Source of the DNA: DATARH01 sp035648415 | Lineage (GTDB): Bacteria; Pseudomonadota; Alphaproteobacteria; ATCC43930; CGMCC-115725 | NCBI GenBank assembly: GCA_035648415.1 | Contig: DASRLO010000033.1 | Coordinates: 1 to 35,673, forward strand | DNA: 35,673 nucleotides | Direction: 5' to 3' | Shown: positions 1 to 6,125 of the stretch, in pieces | Numbering within the stretch: the first letter of the stretch is position 1 | Layout of the letters: every line of letters starts with the position of its first letter | Made by a program: the position numbers and the translations under genes | Notes under the pieces: model-generated | The model's database searches: none | What the model was told of the DNA's origin: nothing | The model's input: only the letters and a program-made list of their open reading frames with translations

Positions 1-1
1 C

Positions 2-292
2 GAGACGGAAAAGCTGGCCGCAGACCTTGCCGATCGCCGCGCTGCTCTCGATTGGGCAGTGAAGGCGGGCATCGCCGACGCTGCGGCCGCGAAGCGTGTC
101 GCGAGCCTGGCTCCGCCCTCCGCCAGCTATCTCGATCAGAGTGTGTCCCTCGCCGTCGTCTCGATCACAGAGGCCGAATGGCGGGCGGGCCAGCGCGAGG
201 CTCCGGTCAATCCGTACCTGTCGAACTTTGACGGCACGCTCGCGGCGCTCTGCGCCGATGCCGCCGCGCCCGCCGTGCTGCGGGCGCTGTAG
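2..292 (+). CDS. Phage-region protein, C-terminal part only
   Basis: The frame is open from the left edge of the window to a TAG at 290-292, so this is the last 96 residues of a gene that begins upstream. A GTG at 59 is in frame but nothing marks it as a start. The visible part is rich in Ala and Arg, opens with a helix-prone charged segment and ends AVLRAL. I do not recognise the family. It reads in the same direction as the terminase arm and is followed by a 103-bp gap with a palindromic repeat, which suggests that it closes an upstream operon. Confidence 0.5.
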   Translation, partial: ETEKLAADLADRRAALDWAVKAGIADAAAAKRVASLAPPSASYLDQSVSLAVVSITEAEWRAGQREAPVNPYLSNFDGTLAALCADAAAPAVLRAL

Positions 293-344
293 GCGCATGG
301 GCGGTGCCGGGTGTGGGTTGGGTGGCGCTTCAACTTTCAGGCCA

Positions 345-379
345 CCAGCAAGCGTTTAACGCTCCAATTTTTGATGCTT
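345..379. promoter_or_regulatory. Palindrome-containing 35-bp repeat, copy 1 (candidate operator)
   Basis: Positions 351-363 read AGCGTT-T-AACGCT, a perfect dyad with a one-base centre. The surrounding 35 bp match 4601-4635 at roughly 26 positions, including the dyad and a trailing TTTT...GA.GCTT. This copy sits 17 bp upstream of the ATG at 396, in the gap that precedes the small-gene and terminase operon. A shared regulator site is an inference from the symmetry, the position and the second copy. Confidence 0.5.
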
Positions 380-395
380 CACGCCGATTGAGCCT

Positions 396-773
396 ATGAG
401 CGCCCGAACCTATCGTCCATGGCTGCCGATCGAGGATGAAGTGCTCGCCGCGCTGCTCCGCAAGCATGGCGACGGCTGGCGGTTGCATCTTGCCGAATGT
501 CCGGCCCTTGCCGGACGGTCGTTGCCGACGATCGGCGCGCGGCGCTGGCAATTGCGTCAGCGGGGCGATCCTCGGTTCTCCGTTGGGTGTCAGAGCGATG
601 CGGAGCCGCCTTGGCCCCGTCGCGGCGAGCCGTGGCCCGAGGCTGGTGGTTTCTTCGCCGGTCATGACAGCCGGCGCGCTGCGCTCGATCTTGGCTCTCC
701 GCGCGGGCTGCCGCCGCCAGAGCCATTCGGCCGCTCGGCGCTCATGCCGGCAATTTCGCGGTACGTCCGATGA
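396..773 (+). CDS. Putative SANT/Myb-like DNA-binding phage protein
   Basis: A 125-residue protein starting at ATG 396. Residues about 7-55 have a Trp/acidic/Trp/RRW pattern (RPWLPIEDEVLAALL, then GDGWRLHL, then an RSLPTIGARRWQLR helix). This resembles a SANT/Myb-like or generic HTH domain of the kind seen in phage regulators. The remaining 70 residues are Pro/Arg/Gly-rich and low in recognisable structure. The stop TGA overlaps the next ATG (ATGA at 770-773), which supports a real, translationally coupled gene. A second ORF (436-786) overlaps it in another frame but lacks this coupling. The DNA-binding role is an inference from the pattern. Confidence 0.5.
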   Translation: MSARTYRPWLPIEDEVLAALLRKHGDGWRLHLAECPALAGRSLPTIGARRWQLRQRGDPRFSVGCQSDAEPPWPRRGEPWPEAGGFFAGHDSRRAALDLGSPRGLPPPEPFGRSALMPAISRYVR

Positions 774-1210
774 AGCTGCGCCATAAGATGGGCGGCCGTC
801 GTGCGATCCCAGCACCGGCAGCCTGCCCCACATCCTCGGCACTGACAGCCGGGGGTGCGGTGCAGGCGGTGCCGCCCGAGTTCACCGAGGCATTGCTGGT
901 CGCCGACTATGCCGAGCGCCGGCTTCGGCAGCAGCTCGCGGTCATCAACTACCAGCACCATGAAGCGGCGCGGGCGTATTACGCGGCTATGTCAAGGCCG
1001 GAGCTGCTGGCGGCGCTCGTTCTGGTCAACGTCGCCTTGGAAAATCGCGATTTGATTGAGGGCTGCATTTCGGCGGCGCAGGCGTGCCGGGCCGGGTTGC
1101 ATGAGGCGTGGGAAAAGCGCGGGCCGATCCCGGAAGCCTGCATTGCGCAAGTCGCGGCGGCGGTAAGGCAGATGGCGGCTGCCGTCGTGACGGTGGGCGG
1201 GCTGCAATGA
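770..1210 (+). CDS. Hypothetical phage protein, 146 aa
   Basis: It starts at an ATG overlapping the previous stop (ATGA) and ends in a TGA that overlaps the next ATG at 1207, so it sits inside a tightly coupled chain. The first 35 residues are basic and disordered-looking. From about residue 36 (EFTEALLVADYAERRLRQQ) onward the sequence is strongly helical, with Ala/Leu/Arg heptad-like spacing and two Cys residues in ISAAQACRAG and IPEACIA. I do not recognise the family. Its place just ahead of the terminase suggests a packaging or accessory role, but nothing in the sequence shows it. Confidence 0.5.
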   Translation: MKLRHKMGGRRAIPAPAACPTSSALTAGGAVQAVPPEFTEALLVADYAERRLRQQLAVINYQHHEAARAYYAAMSRPELLAALVLVNVALENRDLIEGCISAAQACRAGLHEAWEKRGPIPEACIAQVAAAVRQMAAAVVTVGGLQ

Positions 1211-1305
1211 CGGCCGCAGCCGCGAGCGTGAGGTTGCGCGCATGGGTGGGCCGGGAATGCGGGCCTTTCTACGGTGAAGCTGCGAAATTGGAGCATCGGG
1301 AATGA
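1207..1305 (+). CDS. Small coupled ORF, 32 aa
   Basis: ATG 1207 overlaps the stop of the upstream gene, and its TGA (1303-1305) overlaps the ATG at 1302 of the next one. The ORF therefore exactly bridges two genes with 4-base overlaps at both ends. The product is MTAAAASVRLRAWVGREC followed by a 14-residue tail. No family is recognised. The precise double overlap is the only evidence that it is translated. It may serve mainly to carry ribosomes across the gap. Confidence 0.4.
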   Translation: MTAAAASVRLRAWVGRECGPFYGEAAKLEHRE

Positions 1306-1640
1306 ATGATTTTGCCGCCACTGTCGAAATGTTGAACGCAGCGAAGGCGCGGCTTTCCGACTTAGCCGCGCTTGCCGAGGTAGCGCCGCCGCCTAGCGAC
1401 GATCTGCGGCGGGTGAGCGGCTATGCCTGCGACGGCGTGGCGCTGGTGGCGGCGCATCGCGGCCTGACGACGGCGGCGGCTCATCTCGATGTCGCGGTGC
1501 TGGCGGTTGGGGTGCTGGCGGCGCATCAGCGGGCGATGGCGGAGAAGGTTGAAGTTGCGCCGGCCGTGTTCGAAGCTCTCGCCGAGCTTATGGCGGCGCA
1601 GGGCCGGCTGATGGATTGGCCGCTCGAGGAAGCGGCGTAG
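1302..1640 (+). CDS. Hypothetical protein in the small-terminase position, 112 aa
   Basis: It starts at ATG 1302, overlapping the previous stop, and ends at TAG 1638-1640, directly abutting the GTG of the large terminase. The protein is almost wholly helical (Ala/Leu/Val-rich), with VEMLNAAKARLSDLAAL at the N-terminus and a helix at VFEALAELMAAQGRL. Small terminase subunits usually occupy this position and are short and helical, but I see no HTH or other diagnostic motif. The assignment to that role rests only on position. Confidence 0.45.
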   Translation: MNDFAATVEMLNAAKARLSDLAALAEVAPPPSDDLRRVSGYACDGVALVAAHRGLTTAAAHLDVAVLAVGVLAAHQRAMAEKVEVAPAVFEALAELMAAQGRLMDWPLEEAA

Positions 1641-3089
1641 GTGACAGCCGCGCAAGCGCCTGTCGGGTCGCCTACCATCCTCGATTGGATGGATCATCCC
1701 GACATTTGGGGGAGCTGGTTCCGCGACCCGGTGACGTGGCGGGCGTGGCGCGTATTTCTCGCGGCTTTGTTCGGCCTGCCGGTCAGCCGGAAGGATCGTG
1801 CGCTCTACCGCGAGTGCACGGGCCGCGCCGCGCCATCCAAGAGCGGCTTCCTTGCTGCATGGCTTGTTGTGGGGCGGCGCGGCGGGAAATCGCTGATCCT
1901 GGCTCTGATCGCCGTTTTTCTCGCCTTTTCCCAAGACTGGTCTCCCTTCCTCGCGCCTGGCGAGCGGGGCACCATCATGGTGATCGCGACCGACCGAAAA
2001 CAGGCGCGGGTAATTTATCGCTACGCACATGCGCTCATCAGTGAGGTGCCGGTGCTGGCACGATTTATCGAGCGCGTGACGGAAGAGACGATTGACCTTA
2101 GTAACCGGGTGACGATCGAGATTTCCTCGGCCAGCTTCCGGCGCGTGCGCGGTTACACGCTGATCGCCGCCCTTCTGGATGAGCTGGCATTTTGGAGAAG
2201 TGAGGAAAGCGCCAACCCTGACGAAGAAATCATCGCCGCACTCCGCCCGGCGATGGCGACGATCCCCGGCGCGATGCTGTTGTCCGGTTCGAGCCCCTAT
2301 GCTCGGCGCGGCGCTTTGTGGAATGCGTTCCGGCGGCACTTTGGGAAAAACGACGCGCCGGAACTGGTCTGGAAAGCCGCCACGCGCACGATGAACCCCA
2401 GCGTGCCGCAGTCGGTGATAGACGAGGCGATCGAACGCGATCCGGCCAATGCCGCTGCCGAATTTGGCGGGGAGTTCCGGACAGACATTGAGGGCTTTGT
2501 CAGTCGCGAGATTGTTGAGGCGCTGGTTGAGCCTGGCCGCTTTGAATTGCCTCGCATTCACGGCGTCGCCTACAGCGGGTTTGTCGATCCGGCCGGAGGA
2601 TCTGGTCAGGACGCCTATACGCTGGCGATAGCTCATCAGGATCAAAAAACCAAAGCGGTTGTGGTTGATCTTTTACGCGAGCGCCGGCCGCATTTTTCCC
2701 CTGAGCAGGTCACGACGGAATTCGCCGACCAGCTCAAGGCTTATGGGTGCACAAAGGTAATGGGGGATCGCTGGGGCGGCGAATTTCCCCGCGAGATTTT
2801 CCGCAAGCACGGCATCGCGTACGAGATTTCGGAAAAGCCGAAGAGCGATCTCTACCGGGAGCTTTTGCCGATCCTGAATGCCGGGCAAATCGAGTTGCTC
2901 GATCATCCGCGCTTGATTGCTCAGCTTTGCGGATTGGAGCGCCGGACGGCTCGCGGTGGTCGCGACTCGATCGATCACGCGCCGCTCGCTCACGACGATA
3001 TTTGCAACGCTGTTGCCGGCGTGGCGGTGCTGGTCAATTTCAGACAGCAGCCCATGCGCTTTAGCCAAGCCGGTTTGGCGATGATCTGA
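1641..3089 (+). CDS. Phage terminase large subunit
   Basis: The 482-residue product has both domains of the DNA-packaging motor. In the ATPase domain a Walker A variant (GRRGGKS, residues 78-84) is followed by hydrophobic-strand LIAALLDE (Walker B, Asp180-Glu181) and a coupling motif, SGSSPY (about 215-220). In the RNase H-like nuclease domain, acidic residues appear at VDPAGG (Asp316), GDRWGG (Asp376) and HDD (452-453), the usual metal-binding triad spacing. The length is normal and the gene appears intact. The GTG start follows the previous stop without a gap. The terminase normally loads DNA into a portal-capsid, but no portal gene follows here. Confidence 0.93.
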   Translation: MTAAQAPVGSPTILDWMDHPDIWGSWFRDPVTWRAWRVFLAALFGLPVSRKDRALYRECTGRAAPSKSGFLAAWLVVGRRGGKSLILALIAVFLAFSQDWSPFLAPGERGTIMVIATDRKQARVIYRYAHALISEVPVLARFIERVTEETIDLSNRVTIEISSASFRRVRGYTLIAALLDELAFWRSEESANPDEEIIAALRPAMATIPGAMLLSGSSPYARRGALWNAFRRHFGKNDAPELVWKAATRTMNPSVPQSVIDEAIERDPANAAAEFGGEFRTDIEGFVSREIVEALVEPGRFELPRIHGVAYSGFVDPAGGSGQDAYTLAIAHQDQKTKAVVVDLLRERRPHFSPEQVTTEFADQLKAYGCTKVMGDRWGGEFPREIFRKHGIAYEISEKPKSDLYRELLPILNAGQIELLDHPRLIAQLCGLERRTARGGRDSIDHAPLAHDDICNAVAGVAVLVNFRQQPMRFSQAGLAMI

Positions 3090-3141
3090 TGCCGACGCGC
3101 GCCACCCACCCAGCCCGCTTTCGCGCCGCGATCCGGCGGCA

Positions 3142-3318
3142 ATGGTGATCGTCGGTATTGATCCGGGCCTTGGCGGTGCAGTGGCCTTTCTCGATGCCGC
3201 CGCCGCCCGTTTTTGGCCGCTGGTCAAGCACGACGGCCGCGCCGAGGCGGCTTTGATTGCGCTCTATGCCGCGCAAGCGCTCGGCAGCAGCGGCATGAAC
3301 GGAAGGGCAGCAGCATGA
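3142..3318 (+). CDS. RuvC-like resolvase remnant with apparent internal deletion, 58 aa
   Basis: The product begins MVIVGIDPGLGGAVAFLD, the first strand of a RuvC/RNase H-fold nuclease with its catalytic Asp. It continues almost at once with FWPLVKHDGRAEAALIALY, which resembles the final catalytic helix of phage RuvC-like proteins (DGRAEAALIALYG type). Family members are about 150-180 residues, so roughly 100 residues between the two ends are missing while the frame is kept. The stop overlaps the next ATG at 3315 (ATGA). A 19-codon ORF (3089-3148) overlaps the terminase stop and bridges to it. It is probably a non-functional deletion product, though it may still be translated. Confidence 0.6.
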   Translation: MVIVGIDPGLGGAVAFLDAAAARFWPLVKHDGRAEAALIALYAAQALGSSGMNGRAAA

Positions 3319-4205
3319 CCCAATCTCCTTATGCCGAGCGCGCGATCACGCTGACGTTTCAACTCGGCAAGGGCGACTTTGGCGGCAGCGGCGCTGACAC
3401 GCTGACGATCGCCGGGCTGCGGGTTGTCGTGCATGTCGAGCTAGTCCTCCTCCCGGGGACAGGAGTGGGGATAATCCGCGTCTACGGCATGACGCTCAAT
3501 CACATGAACGCGCTCACCCAGGCTGGGCTCGTTTACGCCGCCCGCAAGAACTATGTCGCGGTGCAGGCCGGAGACGCGCAATCCGGCATGACGACGGTGT
3601 TCAACGGCGTGATCGTCGAGGCTTATCCCGACATGCGGGAGATGCCGAACACGGCGTTTTTCATTCGCGCCTCGCCGTCGCAGGTCATTCAGCTAAAGCC
3701 GGTTCCGCCGGTGAGCTTCAGCGGCGCGACGCCGGTTCCGACCGCGCTCACTTCGATCCTCAACGGCACGGGATTCACGCTGGAAAATGGCGGTGTCAAC
3801 ACGATTCTCGCCAGCCCCTATTTCCCCGGCGCGGCATGGTCGCAAATTCTCAGTTGCGTGCGGGCGGCCAATTGCTTCGCGCACCTCGATCCGGTCAAGA
3901 AGGTGCTGGCGATTTGGCCGAAGGACGGCAGCCGGAGCGGCGGCACGCCGGAGATTGGGCCGGATACCGGGATGATCGGCTACCCGGAATTTCAGGCGAG
4001 GCAAATCCATGTGCGGGCGCGCTTCGATCCGGCGATCCGGTCAAGCGTGGGGCAGAAGATCAAGATCAACAGCCAGCTTAAGGCGGCGAGCGGCGAGTTC
4101 GTGGTGAATTACCTGACCTATGATCTCGCGAGCCAGATGCCTGACGGGCCTTGGGATATGACGATTGAGGCAACGCCGGTTACGGGGGGCGCGCCAGCGA
4201 AATGA
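3315..4205 (+). CDS. Phage baseplate hub protein
   Basis: A 296-residue protein starting at ATG 3315 within the stop of the previous ORF. An upstream in-frame start at 3213 would only add a basic tail read from the RuvC-like gene's sequence. It carries segments typical of baseplate hub/tail proteins of myo- and Mu-like phages: VYGMTLNHMNALTQAG (about 56-71), VQAGDAQSGMTTVFNGVIVEAYPDM, FHIRAS-like FFIRASPS, and LAIWPKDGSR. In assembled phages this protein forms the central ring under the tail tube. Other tail genes are not seen on either side in this window. Confidence 0.75.
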   Translation: MTQSPYAERAITLTFQLGKGDFGGSGADTLTIAGLRVVVHVELVLLPGTGVGIIRVYGMTLNHMNALTQAGLVYAARKNYVAVQAGDAQSGMTTVFNGVIVEAYPDMREMPNTAFFIRASPSQVIQLKPVPPVSFSGATPVPTALTSILNGTGFTLENGGVNTILASPYFPGAAWSQILSCVRAANCFAHLDPVKKVLAIWPKDGSRSGGTPEIGPDTGMIGYPEFQARQIHVRARFDPAIRSSVGQKIKINSQLKAASGEFVVNYLTYDLASQMPDGPWDMTIEATPVTGGAPAK

Positions 4206-4483
4206 GCGTCGCGCTAAACGAGTCTGAGCGCGGCATGATCGCGGCTCGGATTGCGATCCTTGCGCGGGGAACAAATCAGTACGCCACAAAAGTGGATGGG
4301 TCAGCAGACCCATCCACTCCGGCATCGCCCATGTCCAGAATCGATGCCGGCTCCCTCATGGGTGTTTCGGAAGCGACGGTGATGGCTCGGATTGCCAATA
4401 TGCGACAGGGCGAACGAACTGACCTTCGGTCTAAAGACCGAACGTTACAAAGTGAGACAGGCGAGGGGCGGCGGCGCGCCTGA
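4202..4483 (+). CDS. Truncated ParB/HTH-type phage regulator, 93 aa
   Basis: The start overlaps the hub stop (ATGA at 4202-4205). The protein holds two units of a pattern common in phage and plasmid ParB-like proteins. The first is NESERGMIAARIAILARGTNQ, then a linker, then DAGSLMGVSEATV (an HTH helix pair). The second is a new ARIANMRQGERTDL segment. The protein ends before the second HTH, and no N-terminal nuclease-like ParB domain is present, so it looks like an internal fragment. Three hairpins lie within or at the end of the reading frame (4292-4317, 4425-4442, 4479-4504). The first encodes the VDGSADPST linker. Confidence 0.5.
   Translation: MSVALNESERGMIAARIAILARGTNQYATKVDGSADPSTPASPMSRIDAGSLMGVSEATVMARIANMRQGERTDLRSKDRTLQSETGEGRRRA
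4292..4317. repeat. Perfect 11-bp hairpin inside the ParB-like fragment
   Basis: The arms GTGGATGGGTC (4292-4302) and GACCCATCCAC (4307-4317) pair perfectly around the loop AGCA. The core GATGGGTC/GACCCATC recurs, with one change, in the hairpin at 4479-4504. It lies inside coding sequence, in the linker before the HTH segment. Confidence 0.75.
4425..4442. repeat. 8-bp perfect inverted repeat
   Basis: TTCGGTCT-AA-AGACCGAA is a perfect dyad with a two-base centre. It lies between two GATGGGTC-type hairpins, near the 3' end of the ParB-like fragment. The tiny centre makes a DNA-level operator more likely than an RNA hairpin. Confidence 0.65.
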
Positions 4484-4504
4484 TAGGTCACGCGACCCAT
4501 CAGG
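4479..4504. repeat. Hairpin related to 4292-4317, spanning the stop of the ParB-like fragment
   Basis: The arms CCTGATAGGTC (4479-4489) and GACCCATCAGG (4494-4504) pair with one mismatch around ACGC. The right arm shares GACCCATC with the first hairpin. The TGA stop of the fragment lies in the left arm. It could be a rightward transcript-end structure, but no T-run follows. Confidence 0.6.
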
Positions 4505-4600
4505 GCTTGACTCCGATATCCGTTGCCCGAGGCGCAGCGCCGCGTGCTGGCGCGGGTGAGGGCGCGAGGGCCGTTGCTGCCTCGGCCCAATTTAACGTCG

Positions 4601-4635
4601 CCAGGAAGCGTTTAATGCTTGGGTTTTAGACGCTT
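4601..4635. promoter_or_regulatory. Palindrome-containing 35-bp repeat, copy 2
   Basis: The dyad at 4606-4620 reads AAGCGTT-T-AATGCTT with one mismatch between arms. The 35 bp align with 345-379 at about 26 positions without gaps. This copy lies between convergent arms, not directly upstream of a gene, so a simple promoter-operator role does not explain both copies. Confidence 0.5.
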
Positions 4636-4645
4636 GGGGAGGAAA

Positions 4646-4675
4646 GCCCCGCCCAGCCGCGAAGCCGAGCGGGGT
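4646..4675 (-). terminator. Possible terminator of the leftward arm
   Basis: CCCCGC (4647-4652) pairs with GCGGGG (4669-4674) just past the stop of the leftward gene ending at 4694. On the minus strand the stem is followed by CTTTCC, a poor T-run, and the loop is 16 bases. It is therefore a weak candidate. Confidence 0.3.
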
Positions 4676-4693
4676 GTTGAGGGGGCTTCTGGA

Positions 4694-5866
4694 CTACTCG
4701 GTACCAACTATCGCCAGCGCGACCATGTAACGGCTGTAGGCTCCGCTTGCCATCTCAGCCAGGGCGCTCAATTCGTCCCCGGTTGCCTTGATGCAAATCG
4801 CGACCTCCATGGCCGCGTCTAAAGCATCGCTATTGCCGTCCTGCACCATCCCGCGCGCCACCCTTACCAACTCGGCCTTGGTCTTGGTCATGAAGGAGAT
4901 GGCGAATCGCAGGTTGATGCCGAATGTCTCGCACCGCTCTTGCCAGGGCACCTTATCGAATTCCTGCACCATGTCGGCGGGCCAGGGATCGAAGGCAATC
5001 TGCGCCAAATCGCGTAGTGTTGCCGGGGCGTTGTCGTCGTCTCCCTCGGCGCGAGCCAAGGCGAACGGATCGGGCGCGCTCATGCCATCGCTGCCCCTTT
5101 CGAGGAAGGCGAGCACCTGACGCAGCGAGGGCACATCATCCTCCCGACCGCCAACCCCCATTCCGATTTCCTCGTCGGTCAGAAATCGCAGCTTGGCCGC
5201 GCAGCCCGCAAGCGTCGTCGGCTTGGTGGAGTTCATTACCTCCATGCACTTGCCGATGCGCTCCCATCGCAGGGCGAGCGGGGCGTCGGCCTCATCGATG
5301 TCGCGGCCCTCGTCGAGCAATCGCCGCATCTCCCGCTCGGCGTGGATCAGCTCGGCATCGCCGAGGTTCTGCCGGCCGCCGAGCGCGAAGGGATTTGAAG
5401 GCGTGTCCTCCGTACCTTCACGCTCCGGCGGCAGCACCAACGGCGAGGCGATGATCCCGGCCGTCAGCGGTGCCAGCTCAGGCACCAGGCGAGCGGCATC
5501 GGCGATGAGGCCCTTCAGCGCGTGGTTTAAAAGATAGAGCGTTTGCTCGGCCCCGTACTGGTCTGGCGCGAATGGATTGATCGCACAGGGATGCTCCTTC
5601 CTCTTGTACTCTCCCTCGCTTGCTTGAATCTCGTACCCCAGCATGAAAGCCTTGATCGCGAGGCCGATCACGCCAGCCGCCTTGGCATCGAAGATTTGTC
5701 GCTGAGTTTCGGTAAGAGCGACGAACAGCGGTTCGTGCTCGTCATCGTCGAGATTGCTGGCGGCAAGACGCTCCATTCCGTCTCGCCATTCGCGAAACAG
5801 GGCCAGGATCGCGTCGTCTCCCTCGGCGCGAGCCAAGGCGAACGGATCGAGATTGGATTCGGACAT
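4694..5866 (-). CDS. Repeat-built hypothetical phage protein with duplicated DPFALARAEGDD module, 390 aa
   Basis: The start is taken at ATG 5866 (MSESNLDPF), not the in-frame codon at 5899, because the internal copy of the same motif is also preceded by its own Met. DPFALARAEGDD occurs at residues 7-18 and 266-277, and shorter NPFA motifs at 97-100 and 158-161. Two helical segments also resemble each other: AAGVIGLAIKAFML (about 63-76) and TTLAGCAAKLRFL (about 217-229), a style common in alphaproteobacterial phage proteins of unknown function. Met262 starts an MSAPDPFALARA module, so the gene looks like a fusion of two related genes. It is the last gene of the leftward arm. Function unknown. 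Confidence 0.65.
   Translation of the reverse strand: MSESNLDPFALARAEGDDAILALFREWRDGMERLAASNLDDDEHEPLFVALTETQRQIFDAKAAGVIGLAIKAFMLGYEIQASEGEYKRKEHPCAINPFAPDQYGAEQTLYLLNHALKGLIADAARLVPELAPLTAGIIASPLVLPPEREGTEDTPSNPFALGGRQNLGDAELIHAEREMRRLLDEGRDIDEADAPLALRWERIGKCMEVMNSTKPTTLAGCAAKLRFLTDEEIGMGVGGREDDVPSLRQVLAFLERGSDGMSAPDPFALARAEGDDDNAPATLRDLAQIAFDPWPADMVQEFDKVPWQERCETFGINLRFAISFMTKTKAELVRVARGMVQDGNSDALDAAMEVAICIKATGDELSALAEMASGAYSRYMVALAIVGTE
5035..5072. repeat. 38-bp exact direct repeat, copy A
   Basis: It is identical to 5812-5849 and encodes most of the second DPFALARAEGDD motif of the leftward gene at 4694-5866. The copies are 777 bp apart, a multiple of three. Recombination between them would delete 259 codons in frame. 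Confidence 0.85.
5812..5849. repeat. 38-bp exact direct repeat, copy B
   Basis: This copy encodes the N-terminal DPFALARAEGDD motif of the same gene. Identity at the base level over all 38 positions, while the flanks differ, points to a recent duplication or gene conversion and not to protein-level selection alone. Confidence 0.85.
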
Positions 5867-6125
5867 TGCTCTGTGCTCCCTTGCTGGCCCGTAGGCCATC
5901 GCCAGCGGTCGGGCTGGTGCCGGGAGCTTTCAACCCGTTGATGACGGGCGGGCTTATTTCCCTTTCGGGTCTTCTATTCGCCCGCTCCCGACATGGAGCG
6001 GCCCGGAGGGCATGGGCACAAAACAACCGCCTATAACCGGGGCGGTGCCGACATCAAAGGCGTTGAAAGCGCCGAGCGCATGGTGCGCCGGTTGCGGTGG
6101 GGATGCAAGGGCACGTCTCAAACGC
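5867..6125. other. Gap in the leftward arm without a clear gene
   Basis: These 259 bp lie between the helicase stop and the start at 5866. Short frames run through it (for example 5954-6202 on the minus strand), but they overlap the helicase end, lack a good start and have no recognisable content. A loosely paired GC-rich region, GGGCGGGC against GCCCGC, spans about 5944-5988. It may hold the promoter or leader for the downstream gene. Confidence 0.4.

Larger units (their letters stand above)
4484..4693. other. Convergent non-coding region of the island
   Basis: This 210-bp gap separates the ends of the rightward and leftward arms. It holds the end of one hairpin (to 4504), a wide inverted pair CCGAGGC/GCCTCGG (near 4529 and 4580), the second copy of the 35-bp palindromic repeat (4601-4635) and a GC-rich stem (4647-4674). 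I see no convincing ORF in it. Confidence 0.6.

Noticed and set aside
436..786. A 116-codon ORF overlapping the SANT-like gene
   Set aside because: It lacks the ATGA coupling to the next gene and any recognisable motif. The frame at 396-773 fits better.
1362..2645. A 427-codon minus-strand ORF
   Set aside because: It lies opposite the terminase and the 112-residue gene and has the Arg/Pro-rich content typical of antisense shadows in GC-rich DNA.
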